Source: an uncultured Muribaculaceae bacterium (GTDB lineage: Bacteria > Bacteroidota > Bacteroidia > Bacteroidales > Muribaculaceae). From it: a stretch of 58,366 nt of DNA. Below the pieces are notes generated by a model. That model saw only the letters and a program-made list of their open reading frames with translations, did no database searches and had not been told where the DNA came from. The number at the start of each line of letters is the position of its first letter. Position 1 is the first letter of the stretch. Below, piece by piece: positions 16,969 through 26,291 of this stretch. The stretch covers positions 1-58,366 of the forward strand of contig CAJUAF010000017.1 of the NCBI GenBank assembly GCA_910584365.1, given 5' to 3'. Made by a program: the position numbers and the translations under genes.

Positions 16969-17535
16969 ATGAAACTACCTGTATATCTTTATGGTCACCC
17001 GGTTCTCCGGGCAGCCTGCGAGCCGGTGAAGGAGGATTATCCCGAACTGAAAAAGCTTGTGGCCGATATGTATGAGACGATGTATGCCTCCGACGGCGTC
17101 GGCCTGGCCGCTCCCCAGATTGGCCGGAACATAACGATGGTGGTCATCGATGCCGACCCCGTCGCCGAGACCTTCCCCGAGTGCAAGGGGAGGAAGATGA
17201 CTGTCATCAATCCCGAGCTGGAGATTCTCGACGGCGAGAAAGTCAGCCGCGCCGAGGGATGCCTGAGTCTTCCGGGCATAAGCGAGGATGTCAAGCGGGT
17301 GGAACATATCAGGCTCAAATGGTTCGACGAGGATTTCCAGCCCCACGAGGAGGAGATTTCCGGCTTTCTGGCACGCATTGTGCAGCATGAGCTTGACCAC
17401 CTCGACGGCCATCTCTATATCGACCACATCTCTCCGCTGCGCAAGCAGTTCATCCGCGGAAAACTCCATAATATAATGGAGGGAAAGACCCGTTGCGAGT
17501 ATCCCGCGCGCTATGCTCCCAAAAAGCGCAGATAA
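16969..17535 (+). CDS. def: Peptide deformylase
   Basis: Metalloenzyme removing the formyl group from the N-terminal methionine of new proteins. All three family motifs are present: GVGLAAPQIG, EGCLSLPG (metal-binding Cys) and QHELDHLDG (HExxH, two metal-binding His and the catalytic Glu). 188 residues, with a short basic C-terminal tail. It lies 21 bases after ruvX. Confidence 0.96.
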   Translation: MKLPVYLYGHPVLRAACEPVKEDYPELKKLVADMYETMYASDGVGLAAPQIGRNITMVVIDADPVAETFPECKGRKMTVINPELEILDGEKVSRAEGCLSLPGISEDVKRVEHIRLKWFDEDFQPHEEEISGFLARIVQHELDHLDGHLYIDHISPLRKQFIRGKLHNIMEGKTRCEYPARYAPKKRR

Positions 17536-17588
17536 TTTTCCTTTCCATCAATAATACCAACCCCAGATAATAAAAAGAATTCCACGTC

Positions 17589-19289
17589 ATGGCAGCACCC
17601 AATCCCGACGATAAAAAAATAATCTTCTCGATGGTAGGGGTCTCGAAGACCTATCCTCCCCAGAAGCAGGTGTTGAAAAACATCTATCTTTCATTCTTTT
17701 ACGGCGCCAAGATCGGCATTATCGGTCTGAACGGTTCCGGAAAGTCCTCCCTGCTGAAAATCATTGCCGGAATCGACAAGGATTATCAGGGAGAGGTCGT
17801 TTTCGCTCCCGGCTACTCCGTCGGTTACCTTGAACAGGAACCTAAGCTCGACCCGGAAAAGACCGTCATCGAGGTTGTCCGCGAGGGTGTGCAGCCGGTT
17901 ATGGACCTGCTGCGGGAGTTCGATGAGGTGAACATGGCTTTCGGGGACCCCGACGTGCTTGAGGACCCCGACAAGATGGACAAGCTCATCCAGCGCCAGG
18001 GGGAACTTCAGGACGCTCTCGACGCCGCCGACGCCTGGAATATCGATTCCAAGCTGGAGCGGGCTATGGATGCCCTCCAGTGTCCGCCCGATGACCAGAA
18101 AATCGATACTCTCTCGGGTGGTGAGCGCCGCCGCGTGGCTCTGTGTCGTCTTCTGCTCCAGCAGCCCGACGTGCTTCTGCTCGACGAGCCTACCAACCAC
18201 CTCGACGCCGAGTCTATCGACTGGCTGGAACAGCATCTCCAGCAATATCCCGGTACGGTGATCGCCATCACCCATGACCGCTACTTCCTCGACCACGTGG
18301 CCGGATGGATTCTCGAACTCGACCGCGGCGAGGGGATTCCCTGGAAGGGAAACTATTCCTCATGGCTCGACCAGAAGACCAAGCGCATGGCCCAGGAGGA
18401 GAAGCAGGCAAGCAAGCGCCGCAAGACCCTGGAGAGGGAACTCGAATGGGTGCGTATGGCCCCGAAAGCGCGTCAGGCCAAAGGAAAGGCCCGTCTTTCG
18501 AGCTATGACCGCCTGCTCAACCAGGACCAGAAGGAGCGCGAGGAGAAACTGGAGATTTTTATCCCCAACGGTCCGCGCCTGGGCAACAAGGTAATCGAGG
18601 CCAAGGGGCTGGAGAAGTCTTTCGGCAAGAAGCTGCTGTTCAAGGACCTGGAGTTCGCCCTTCCTCCCAATGGAATCGTCGGTGTCATCGGTCCCAACGG
18701 TGCCGGCAAGACCACGCTGTTCCGCCTGATAATGGACCAGGAGAAACCCGATGCCGGCAGTTTCGAGGTCGGGGAGACGGTGAAAGTGGCCTACGTGGAC
18801 CAGCGCCACCATGACCTCATTCCCGAGCATACGGTCTATCAGGTAATTTCCCAGGGAGTGGAGAGTTTCCGCATGGGAGGCCGCGACGTCAACGCCCGCG
18901 CCTACCTGTCGAAATTCAATTTCGCCGGCGCCGATCAGGAGAAGAAAATCGGAGTGCTGTCCGGCGGCGAGCGTAACCGCCTCCACCTGGCAATGGCCCT
19001 GAAAGAGGAGGGGAACGTGCTGCTGCTCGACGAACCTACCAATGATATCGACGTCAACACCCTGCGCGCTCTCGAGGAGGGCCTGGAGAATTTCGCCGGC
19101 TGCGCCGTGGTGGTAAGCCACGACCGATGGTTCCTCGACCGAATCTGTACGCATATCCTTTCCTTCGAAGGGGACGGCAAGGTTGTGTTCTATCAGGGTT
19201 CCTATTCCGACTACGAGGAATACAAGAAGGCCCAGAACGGCGGCAAGGAGCCTCCCCGCAAGCGTTACCGCAAGCTGATGGCCGATTGA
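17589..19289 (+). CDS. ettA: Energy-dependent translational throttle protein (ABC-F)
   Basis: Soluble ABC-F ATPase of 566 residues that binds the ribosomal E site and gates translation according to ATP/ADP. Two nucleotide-binding domains are seen: Walker A GLNGSGKSS and GPNGAGKTT, signatures LSGGERRRVAL and LSGGERNRLHLAM, and Walker B regions ending DEPTNHLD and DEPTNDID. The basic inter-domain linker with KARLSSYDRLL fits EttA better than other ABC-F classes. No membrane segments are present. A small hairpin (19311-19330) follows the gene. Confidence 0.93.
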   Translation: MAAPNPDDKKIIFSMVGVSKTYPPQKQVLKNIYLSFFYGAKIGIIGLNGSGKSSLLKIIAGIDKDYQGEVVFAPGYSVGYLEQEPKLDPEKTVIEVVREGVQPVMDLLREFDEVNMAFGDPDVLEDPDKMDKLIQRQGELQDALDAADAWNIDSKLERAMDALQCPPDDQKIDTLSGGERRRVALCRLLLQQPDVLLLDEPTNHLDAESIDWLEQHLQQYPGTVIAITHDRYFLDHVAGWILELDRGEGIPWKGNYSSWLDQKTKRMAQEEKQASKRRKTLERELEWVRMAPKARQAKGKARLSSYDRLLNQDQKEREEKLEIFIPNGPRLGNKVIEAKGLEKSFGKKLLFKDLEFALPPNGIVGVIGPNGAGKTTLFRLIMDQEKPDAGSFEVGETVKVAYVDQRHHDLIPEHTVYQVISQGVESFRMGGRDVNARAYLSKFNFAGADQEKKIGVLSGGERNRLHLAMALKEEGNVLLLDEPTNDIDVNTLRALEEGLENFAGCAVVVSHDRWFLDRICTHILSFEGDGKVVFYQGSYSDYEEYKKAQNGGKEPPRKRYRKLMAD

Positions 19290-19347
19290 GAAAGCGTGGC
19301 GTCAGGATTGATTGCCGGCTGACAGGCAATGTCCGGTCAGTATAAAA

Positions 19348-19355
19348 TAATTTTG
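19348..19355 (+). promoter_or_regulatory. -7 box for asd
   Basis: TAATTTTG fits TAnnTTTG and lies 14 bases before the asd ATG, predicting a leader under 15 bases. It sits just beyond a small ATTGCC/GGCAAT hairpin (19311-19330) that may end the ettA transcript. Confidence 0.45.
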
Positions 19356-19369
19356 AACAGTTATTTACG

Positions 19370-20380
19370 ATGAATGTTGCAATTGTAGGCGCCAGCGGCG
19401 CCGTAGGTCAGGAACTTCTCAAGGTTCTTGACCAGCGTGACTTCCCCATAGATGAACTCCGTCTGTTCGGCTCGAAGCGTTCGGCCGGAAGCAAGGTCGT
19501 TTTCCGCGGCCGCGAGCTGACAATCCGGGAGCTGACCCGCGATGAATCCCTTTTCGAGGGTATCGACATCGCCTTTACCTCGGCCGGAGCCGGGACCTCC
19601 CGGGAATTTGCCGACATCATTACAGCCCGTGGCGCGATAATGATTGATAATTCAAGCGCGTTCCGCATGGACCCCGATGTTCCCCTGGTCGTGCCGGAGG
19701 TCAATGCCGCCGACGCCCTCGACGCTCCGCGCCGGATAATCGGCAATCCGAACTGTACAACGATACAGATGGTTGTGGCTCTTGCTCCCATTGACCGCCT
19801 GGCGAAAATCCGCCGCATCCGGGTGGCCACCTATCAGGCGGCCAGCGGCGCCGGAGCCTCGGCCATGCAGGAACTGGCCGACCAGCACGCCGCCCTTGCC
19901 TCCGGAAAGGAACCGAAGGTGGAAAAGTTCGTGGCCCAGCTTGCCTATAATGTCATCCCTCATATCGATGTCTTCACCGACAATGGCTACACGAAGGAGG
20001 AGATGAAGATGGTCAACGAGACCCGCAAGATAATGCACGACCCGGATATCCGGGTCAGTGCTACCTGCGTGCGTGTTCCGGTGATGCGCTCCCACTCCGA
20101 AGCCATCTGGGTAGAGACCCAGAAACCTCTGACCGTAGCCGAGGCGCGGGCTGCTTTCGAGGCCGCTCCCGGCGTGGTCGTCATGGATAATCCCGCTGAA
20201 AAGGTCTATCCTATGCCCCTGGAACTGGCCGGTTGCGACCCTGTCTATGTAGGACGCATACGTCAGGATCTTGCCGGAGACAATGCCATCGCCTTCTGGA
20301 CCGTCAGCGACCAGATCCGCAAGGGAGCGGCCCTGAACGCCGTTCAGATCGCGGAGTTCCTTCTGTCGAAGAGGCAATAA
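19370..20380 (+). CDS. asd: Aspartate-semialdehyde dehydrogenase
   Basis: Reduces aspartyl phosphate to aspartate semialdehyde, the branch point to lysine/diaminopimelate, threonine and methionine. 336 residues. Landmarks are the NADP-binding start NVAIVGASGAVGQELL, the catalytic cysteine in GNPNCTTIQMVVAL, and VRVPVMRSHSEAIWVE for substrate binding. Length and order are normal. Confidence 0.96.
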   Translation: MNVAIVGASGAVGQELLKVLDQRDFPIDELRLFGSKRSAGSKVVFRGRELTIRELTRDESLFEGIDIAFTSAGAGTSREFADIITARGAIMIDNSSAFRMDPDVPLVVPEVNAADALDAPRRIIGNPNCTTIQMVVALAPIDRLAKIRRIRVATYQAASGAGASAMQELADQHAALASGKEPKVEKFVAQLAYNVIPHIDVFTDNGYTKEEMKMVNETRKIMHDPDIRVSATCVRVPVMRSHSEAIWVETQKPLTVAEARAAFEAAPGVVVMDNPAEKVYPMPLELAGCDPVYVGRIRQDLAGDNAIAFWTVSDQIRKGAALNAVQIAEFLLSKRQ

Positions 20381-20387
20381 TCCCCTG

Positions 20388-22592
20388 ATGCTCGGTCTGC
20401 TCTCCCATACCGCCCCGTTGGTCTCCAGCCCTGTCACCATTTTCCTGATAGTGCTGGCGATAATCCTTTTTGCGCCCCTGCTGCTGAACCGCCTGAAGAT
20501 TCCCCACATAATAGGGATGATTGTGGCCGGGATAGTGGTGGGGCCGTTTGGTCTTAATATCCTTGACCGGGACAGTTCCTTCAATATCTTCGGGCAGGTG
20601 GGGCTGCTTTATCTTATGTTCCTGGCCGGCCTGGAGATCGATATGTTCCATCTCAGGCTAAATCTGCGGCGGGGAGCGGTCTTCGGTGCCCTTACGTTCC
20701 TGATTCCTATGGTGACGGGGGTGTTGGCAAGCGTATATATACTTCATACTCCGTGGCTTACGGCTTTTCTGCTGGCTTCGATGTATGCTTCCCATACGCT
20801 GATCGCCTACCCTGTGGCGGCGCGTTTCGGAATCACCAAGTCGCCCGCGGTGCTGATTTCCATCGTGGCGACGATTGTCTGCGTCATCGGTGCCCTGCTG
20901 GTGCTGGCCGGGGCCGTCAATATCGAGCAGACGGGCCAGTTCAGTTACCTCGGGATGCTGTGGCTGATTGGGAAGTCAGCCCTCTACTGCGGCGCTGTCC
21001 TGTATGCCTATCCGCGCCTGACGCGATGGTTCTTCAAAAATTACTCCGACAAGGTCACCCAGTATCTCTATGTGCTGACGATGGTTTTCCTCTCGGCATG
21101 GCTGTCGGGTGTCGTCGGGCTGGAGCCTGTGCTGGGGGCCTTTTTCGCCGGGCTGGTGCTTAACCGTTATGTTCCCGTCAATTCCCCGCTGATGAATTCG
21201 ATAGAATTCGTGGGTAACGCGCTGTTTATCCCTTACTTCCTGATAGGTGTCGGGATGATGATAAACGTCGGGGTGATTGTCCGGGGCAATACCCTCTGGG
21301 TAGCCTGTGTGATGCTCGCGGTGGCTCTTTTCAGCAAGTGGCTCGCGGCATATATCGCGCAGAAAGCCTACCGGATGGAGGGGTGTGACCGCGGGGTAAT
21401 GTTCGGACTGACCACGGCTCATACGGCGGTAGCCCTGGCAGTAGTGACCATCGGTTACAATATGGTCCGTCCCGACGGCACACGCATGATGGACGAGACG
21501 ATTCTGAACGGCACCGTGCTTGTGATTCTGGTTACCTGCGCCATCGCGCCGATAGTCACCTCCGGAGCGGCCGCGAAGATAAAGCTCCGTATGCTCGGGG
21601 CGCCGGATACTACGGCGCCGGATATTCCCCGAATCGAGAACATCCTGGTTCCGGTCTCCAATCCCATAACGGCCGCCTCCCTGGCCGAACTGGCCCTGCT
21701 GATGAGGCGGCGGAAGGGAGGGCCGCGCGCCGACCGTTTCTATGCCCTTCATGTACGCAACGACAATTCCAGGGCGTCCAAGGAGATGGGTGCCAGTTCG
21801 CTTGCCCTTGCCAAAGGGGCGGCCTCGGGGGTGGATATGCCTATGGAGACCCTGGAGCGGTTCGACCTCAATACCGTGGCCGGAATTCTCAATACGGTTC
21901 ATGAGCGGGACATCTCCGCGATTGTGATGGGGATGCACCGGAAGTCGAATGTCATTGATACTTTTCTGGGAGGAAAAATCGAACAGCTGCTTCAGGGCAC
22001 AAGCTGCATGGTGGTGCTGTCCCGTTGCTATATACCGGTCAATACCGTGACGCGCATCGTAGTCTTCGTGCCGGAGAAGGCGGAGTATGAGACCGGATTC
22101 CGACAGTGGGTCGAGGCGCTGGCCTCCCTGGCCAACGATGTCGGCTGCCGCCTGATATTCTGCGCCAACACACAGGGGCGTTCGCTCATAGCAGGCGTCA
22201 TCGCACGGAGCGGTCTCGGGATACGGCATGAATACCGCCCGGCCGACGGAATCGACGACTTCATGCTGCTGGCAAACCGTGTCCTTGACGATGATCTGCT
22301 TGTTGTCATAGGTGCCCGCGCCGACACCGTCAGCTACACCCCCGAGATGACCGACATAGCCCTCTTCCTCCAGCGTTATTTCGGCCGCAACAACCTCCTT
22401 CTGATCTATCCCCGTCAGGGCGTCCACGCCGTCCCCGAGACCTCCTCCGACGAGTTCTCCTTCCCCTCCTTCACAGCCGAGCAGCTGGCCACCTTTGCCG
22501 ACCCCCTGGGTTCAGCCACCGCTCCCTCCCCCTCCGTCCTGCGCCCCCTCAGCGCCTACTTCCGCCGCCTCCTGAACTCCCTCCGCCACTGA
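20388..22592 (+). CDS. Cation/proton antiporter with C-terminal USP-like domain
   Basis: 734 residues. The first 390 or so form about twelve hydrophobic segments typical of CPA2/Kef-type Na+(K+)/H+ exchangers, including the early PHIIGMIVAGIVVGPFGLN and GLEPVLGAFFAGLVLNRYV. From about residue 410 the protein is soluble; a universal-stress-protein-like nucleotide-binding fold is suggested (IENILVPVSNP, then VMGMHRKSNVIDTFLGGKIE), a build known for sensor-regulated exchangers. The ion cannot be told from sequence alone. It starts 7 bases after asd and is probably co-transcribed. Confidence 0.88.
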   Translation: MLGLLSHTAPLVSSPVTIFLIVLAIILFAPLLLNRLKIPHIIGMIVAGIVVGPFGLNILDRDSSFNIFGQVGLLYLMFLAGLEIDMFHLRLNLRRGAVFGALTFLIPMVTGVLASVYILHTPWLTAFLLASMYASHTLIAYPVAARFGITKSPAVLISIVATIVCVIGALLVLAGAVNIEQTGQFSYLGMLWLIGKSALYCGAVLYAYPRLTRWFFKNYSDKVTQYLYVLTMVFLSAWLSGVVGLEPVLGAFFAGLVLNRYVPVNSPLMNSIEFVGNALFIPYFLIGVGMMINVGVIVRGNTLWVACVMLAVALFSKWLAAYIAQKAYRMEGCDRGVMFGLTTAHTAVALAVVTIGYNMVRPDGTRMMDETILNGTVLVILVTCAIAPIVTSGAAAKIKLRMLGAPDTTAPDIPRIENILVPVSNPITAASLAELALLMRRRKGGPRADRFYALHVRNDNSRASKEMGASSLALAKGAASGVDMPMETLERFDLNTVAGILNTVHERDISAIVMGMHRKSNVIDTFLGGKIEQLLQGTSCMVVLSRCYIPVNTVTRIVVFVPEKAEYETGFRQWVEALASLANDVGCRLIFCANTQGRSLIAGVIARSGLGIRHEYRPADGIDDFMLLANRVLDDDLLVVIGARADTVSYTPEMTDIALFLQRYFGRNNLLLIYPRQGVHAVPETSSDEFSFPSFTAEQLATFADPLGSATAPSPSVLRPLSAYFRRLLNSLRH

Positions 22593-22670
22593 AAAATCCA
22601 GCGTCTTTACCATACGGTTATTCCATCTTTATCTAAAAAACTGTGAAAAGTGCGGAAAACGGGGTGAGTA

Positions 22671-22702
22671 TTAGGTTGTTTGGGATTTTTTTTGTACCTT
22701 TG
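22671..22702 (+). promoter_or_regulatory. Promoter for pnp
   Basis: TACCTTTG at 22695-22702 is a clear -7 box; TTAG at 22671-22674 sits 20 bases before it as a weak -33. Predicted transcription start is near 22708, about 34 bases before the ATG. Confidence 0.6.
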
Positions 22703-22741
22703 CGCGATTTATCGCAGTTTAGAAAATAAAATATACAAGTA

Positions 22742-25048
22742 ATGCTTAACCCTGTCAAAAAGACCATTACCCTGCCCGATGGCCGCGAGATTACCCTCGA
22801 GACCGGCAAACTTGCCAAGCAGGCTGATGGCGCGGTAGAACTCCGCATGGGAAACACCATGCTGCTGGCCACCGTTGTTTCGGCCAAAGAGGCCGGTGAG
22901 GGCGTGGATTTCATGCCCCTTCAAGTTGATTATAAAGAGAAATTCTCGGCTGCCGGCCGTTTTCCCGGCGGTTTCCTCAAGCGCGAGGGACGCGCTTCCG
23001 ATTATGAGGTTCTGACTTCCCGTCTTGTAGACCGCGTGCTGCGTCCGCTCTTCCCCGACAATTACCATGCCGATACTTTCGTGCAGATTACGATGTTCTC
23101 TGCCGACGGAGTGGAAATGCCCGACGCCCTTGCCGGCCTGGCCGCTTCGGCCGCTATCGCTGTCAGCGACATACCTTTCAACGGTCCTATCTCCGAAGTG
23201 CGTGTGGCCCGTATTGACGGTAAATTCGTTATCGACCCCACCTATGAGCAGCTTGAGAAAGCCGACATGGAACTGATGGTGGGCGCCACATACGACAATA
23301 TCATGATGGTGGAAGGCGAGATGAACGAAGTCTCCGAGGCTGATCTGCTGGAGGCCCTCAAGACCGCCCACGCCGCCATCAAGGAGCAGTGCAAAGCGCA
23401 GCTCGAGCTGGCTGAGATGGCCGGCAAGACCGTAAAGCGCGAGTACTGCCACGAGGTTAACGACGAAGACCTCCGCAAGGACGTGCATGACAAGTGCTAC
23501 GACAAGGCATACGCCGTCGCCAAAGCCGGCTGCGCCGACAAGCACTGGCGCGAAGACGCTTTCAATGCTATCTGCGAAGAATATATCGAATCTCTCCCCG
23601 AAGAGGAACGCGAAGAAAAAGCTCCTCTGGTTAAGCGTTACTATCATGATGTGGAACGCGACGCCGTGCGCCGCTGCATCCTCGACGAGGGTGTGCGTCT
23701 CGACGGCCGCAAGACCACCGATATCCGCCCCATCTGGTGCGAGGTAGATTATCTGCCCGGCCCTCACGGTTCCGCCATCTTTACCCGCGGCGAGACCCAG
23801 AGCCTCTCCACCGTCACCCTCGGCACGAAACTCGACGAGAAGATCCTCGACGACGTCCTCAACCAGGGCCGCGAGCGTTTCCTGCTCCACTATAACTTCC
23901 CCCCCTTCTCCACCGGCGAAGCCAAGGCACAGCGCGGCGTAGGACGCCGCGAAATCGGTCACGGCAACCTTGCCCACCGCGCCCTCAAGCGGATGTTCCC
24001 CGATGACTTCCCCTATGTATGCCGCGTGGTGAGCGATATCCTCGAGAGCAACGGTTCCTCCTCTATGGCAACCGTCTGCGCCGGAACCCTCGCTCTGCTT
24101 GACGCCGGAGTGAAGATGAAGCGCCCCGTCAGCGGTATCGCGATGGGTCTTATCTCCGACGACACTTCCGACAAATACGCCATCCTCTCCGATATCCTCG
24201 GTGACGAGGACCATCTCGGCGACATGGACTTCAAGGTGACCGGTACCCGCCAGGGTATCACCGCCACCCAGATGGACATCAAGTGCGACGGTCTTAGCTA
24301 CGAGATTCTCGAGCGCGCCCTCAACCAGGCAAAGGAAGGACGCCTCCATATCCTTGACAAAATCGAGGAAACCATCTCCGCGCCCCGCGAAGACTACAAG
24401 CCCCACGTTCCCCGCATCGTCACCATGCTCATCCCCAAAGAGCTTATCGGTGCTGTCATCGGCCCGGGCGGAAAGGTCATCCAGGGTATTCAGGAAGAAT
24501 CGGGCGCTACCGTCTCCATCGACGAGATTCCCGAAGGAGGCTATATCGAAGTGGCTGCCGCCAACAAGGAGGCCATCGACAAGGCTCTCGATATGATCAA
24601 CCGCATTGTCGAACTCCCCGAAGAAGGGAAGACCTACACCGGCAAGGTGCAGACCATCCAGGACTTCGGTGCCTTCGTGGAATTCATGCCCAACCGCGAC
24701 GGTCTGCTCCATATCTCGGAAATCTCCTGGGAGCGCGTGCCCGACATGGAATCCAGCGGCCTCAAGGAAGGCGATCAGGTGACCGTGAAACTTATCGAAA
24801 TCGACAAGAAGACCGGTAAGTACCGCCTCTCCATGCGTGCCCTCCAGCCCAAACCGGAAGGCTACGTGGAACCCGCCGAGCGTCCCCGCGGACCCCGCCG
24901 CGACCGTGGCGAAGGGAACGGCGACCGTCCCCGCCGCAGCTTCGACGACCGTCGTCGCAACAACGATGACCGCCCCCGCCGCGACCGCGGTGAAGGGAAC
25001 GGCGACCGTCCCCGCCGCAACTTCGACGACCGCCGCCGCAACGACTGA
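22742..25048 (+). CDS. pnp: Polyribonucleotide nucleotidyltransferase (PNPase)
   Basis: Phosphorolytic 3'-5' exoribonuclease and RNA polymerase of the RNA decay machinery. 768 residues: first RNase PH domain (about 1-215), helical domain, second RNase PH domain (about 320-545, with GRREIGHGNLAHRAL), KH domain with IGAVIGPGGKVIQ, and S1 domain (about 627-697, starting near YTGKVQTIQDFGAFVEF). E. coli PNPase has 711 residues; the excess is an Arg/Asp/Gly/Asn-rich C-terminal tail built from a near-exact duplication of a unit of about 25 residues containing DRGEGNGDRPRR and FDDRRRN. The tail is probably disordered and may bind RNA or partners. Confidence 0.97.
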   Translation: MLNPVKKTITLPDGREITLETGKLAKQADGAVELRMGNTMLLATVVSAKEAGEGVDFMPLQVDYKEKFSAAGRFPGGFLKREGRASDYEVLTSRLVDRVLRPLFPDNYHADTFVQITMFSADGVEMPDALAGLAASAAIAVSDIPFNGPISEVRVARIDGKFVIDPTYEQLEKADMELMVGATYDNIMMVEGEMNEVSEADLLEALKTAHAAIKEQCKAQLELAEMAGKTVKREYCHEVNDEDLRKDVHDKCYDKAYAVAKAGCADKHWREDAFNAICEEYIESLPEEEREEKAPLVKRYYHDVERDAVRRCILDEGVRLDGRKTTDIRPIWCEVDYLPGPHGSAIFTRGETQSLSTVTLGTKLDEKILDDVLNQGRERFLLHYNFPPFSTGEAKAQRGVGRREIGHGNLAHRALKRMFPDDFPYVCRVVSDILESNGSSSMATVCAGTLALLDAGVKMKRPVSGIAMGLISDDTSDKYAILSDILGDEDHLGDMDFKVTGTRQGITATQMDIKCDGLSYEILERALNQAKEGRLHILDKIEETISAPREDYKPHVPRIVTMLIPKELIGAVIGPGGKVIQGIQEESGATVSIDEIPEGGYIEVAAANKEAIDKALDMINRIVELPEEGKTYTGKVQTIQDFGAFVEFMPNRDGLLHISEISWERVPDMESSGLKEGDQVTVKLIEIDKKTGKYRLSMRALQPKPEGYVEPAERPRGPRRDRGEGNGDRPRRSFDDRRRNNDDRPRRDRGEGNGDRPRRNFDDRRRND

Positions 25049-25073
25049 GGCACCCCTCCCTCCCGCAACGACT

Positions 25074-25187
25074 GATAAATGATCCGGCCGGTTTCCCGGC
25101 CCACCCATAGATTTCCCCACAACCATCGGAGATGCCGCACCCCCTCCAAGGTGCCGCATCTCCGATGATTTTATTGAATGGTTATCA
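25074..25187. repeat. Direct repeat copy A (114 bp) with two hairpins
   Basis: The sequence from GATAAATGATCCGGCCGG to TTGAATGGTTATCA recurs at 27650-27764 with only a few differences and one single-base indel. It contains a short GGCCGG/CCGGCC hairpin and a larger one with a perfect 12-bp stem (25124-25135 with 25156-25167), followed by TTTTATTG. It begins 26 bases after the pnp stop and could act as its terminator. Together with copy B it brackets a 2.5-kb accessory module. Confidence 0.85.
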
Positions 25188-25310
25188 AAAAATTGTCATG
25201 AAATGCCCCCGACAATAACATTTTTTGCTAACTTTGCAGATGACTTCCGTATGTCCATAGAGATGGTAACCGGAATATACTTAATTAGATAAAAGGTGTT
25301 ATTGAAATTT

Positions 25311-25318
25311 TATCTTTG
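25311..25318 (+). promoter_or_regulatory. -7 box upstream of the accessory gene trio
   Basis: TATCTTTG fits TAnnTTTG; a second box, TAACTTTG, lies at 25229-25236. Neither has a clear -33 TTTG. The 479 bases between pnp and the first well-supported gene of the module (25049-25527) otherwise hold repeat copy A and a doubtful 66-codon frame. Confidence 0.45.
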
Positions 25319-25348
25319 TAATTCAAACTTGGTCGTTTAGAATTCTGC

Positions 25349-25549
25349 ATGAAGATAAGATTGGCAATAGCATCTGCATCGATTGGCGTATCTATGCCCT
25401 TTGGACATAATATAGCTGCATCGGTGTGGGGGCTATTGTTTTATCCATGCAGAAAGGTAAGACCAAGACCTGAATTACGGATAAAACGAGATACAATCCT
25501 CACACCTTTTTTATATACTAATCTGAAATGCCTAAAGGGGATTATGTAG
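25349..25549 (+). CDS. Doubtful small ORF, 66 residues
   Basis: The ATG is about 25 bases after the predicted transcription start and the frame overlaps the next gene by 22 bases. The product starts with a mildly hydrophobic stretch (AIASASIGVSMPFG) and becomes basic. No family is recognised and the codon use is not convincing; it may only be leader sequence. Confidence 0.2.
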   Translation: MKIRLAIASASIGVSMPFGHNIAASVWGLLFYPCRKVRPRPELRIKRDTILTPFLYTNLKCLKGIM

Positions 25550-25884
25550 GCGCATCTTACAGTATGTTCTATTACGTATTATTATTCAAGTATGCGGGGA
25601 AGTGGCACATGGACTGCTTCGAGCGCGAAACGCGTTACAACCGAGAGAAAGCACCTGACCGTCGGTGGCTGGAAGAAGCGGTAAACTTGTCAGTTGAAAA
25701 ACACCGCTTGTCGGTGGAGGCAAGTAAAGCGATCGCCGAGGCAAACTTGTTCCCGCTGACATTAAAAGTAAAAGATGGCGACAACGCAGAAGTCATCCTT
25801 TCGTCATGTGCCATAGACGCCATATCAGATATTCCAATCAGAAATAACCTGGCTGGCCGCGCCTGTTCCCCATCTGCTGAATGA
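25528..25884 (+). CDS. Unknown protein, first gene of a translationally coupled trio
   Basis: 118 residues, soluble, charged, unrecognised. It starts with MPKGDYVGASYSMFYYVLLFKYAGKW; a later ATG at 25564 is a possible alternative start. Its TGA overlaps the ATG of the HEPN-like gene (ATGA at 25881-25884). A small protein gene coupled in this way to a putative ribonuclease gene resembles an antitoxin-toxin pair, but that is inference only. Base composition is closer to A+T than in the surrounding core genes. Confidence 0.5.
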   Translation: MPKGDYVGASYSMFYYVLLFKYAGKWHMDCFERETRYNREKAPDRRWLEEAVNLSVEKHRLSVEASKAIAEANLFPLTLKVKDGDNAEVILSSCAIDAISDIPIRNNLAGRACSPSAE

Positions 25885-26291
25885 TCCGGACGTATTGTTT
25901 TTCTATGAACACGCAATTACGATTATTCGCCGCCGTGAAGAATAGAAAATCAATACAAAATCTTGCGTTGCAGCATGGAATAACCATCATCTTTGAACCC
26001 GATGTATGTAAAAGCTATGCTACAACGCAGGATACCATTCACATCTTTGAAAACTCTGTCGGTAAGAATCAGGTATTTTTCTGGCATTTAAGAAATGCGT
26101 TTGCGCATCAGAATATAGAAATATCTGGAGCGAGATGCCGTCTGTATGATTGGAATCTGTATAAAAACGGAAAACCACAAAAACTCAGTGCCGCTCAAAT
26201 AACAATGAAAGGCGATGTTGTCTACAGCGCATTCCAGAAGCTGCTGCAAGAATTCTTTACACCCGCTAATAAAAAGACAGCGAAAACATGA
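25881..26291 (+). CDS. HEPN-like protein, putative ribonuclease
   Basis: 136 residues from the coupled ATG; an alternative start is the ATG at 25905. The segment FFWHLRNAFAHQNIEI contains R71-N72-A-F-A-H76, the Rx4H motif with a polar residue after Arg that marks HEPN domains, where it forms an RNase active site in many toxins and defence proteins. A helix before it and a C-terminal helix (DVVYSAFQKLLQEFF) fit a small HEPN bundle. It overlaps both neighbours by four bases. The motif is seen directly; RNase activity and a toxin role are inferred. Confidence 0.55.
   Translation: MIRTYCFSMNTQLRLFAAVKNRKSIQNLALQHGITIIFEPDVCKSYATTQDTIHIFENSVGKNQVFFWHLRNAFAHQNIEISGARCRLYDWNLYKNGKPQKLSAAQITMKGDVVYSAFQKLLQEFFTPANKKTAKT

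Noticed and set aside
20976..22427. 483-codon minus-strand frame opposite the antiporter gene
   Set aside because: Shadow frame, His/Arg/Gln-rich with no domain; the plus-strand antiporter has clear membrane segments.
22709..25159. 816-codon minus-strand frame opposite pnp
   Set aside because: The product is a Gly/Val/Ala/His-rich shadow of the pnp codons; pnp itself is complete and certain.
25049..25348. Insertion sequence remnant after pnp
   Set aside because: No transposase fragment or terminal inverted repeats with target duplication were found; the repeat is better described as a dispersed hairpin element.
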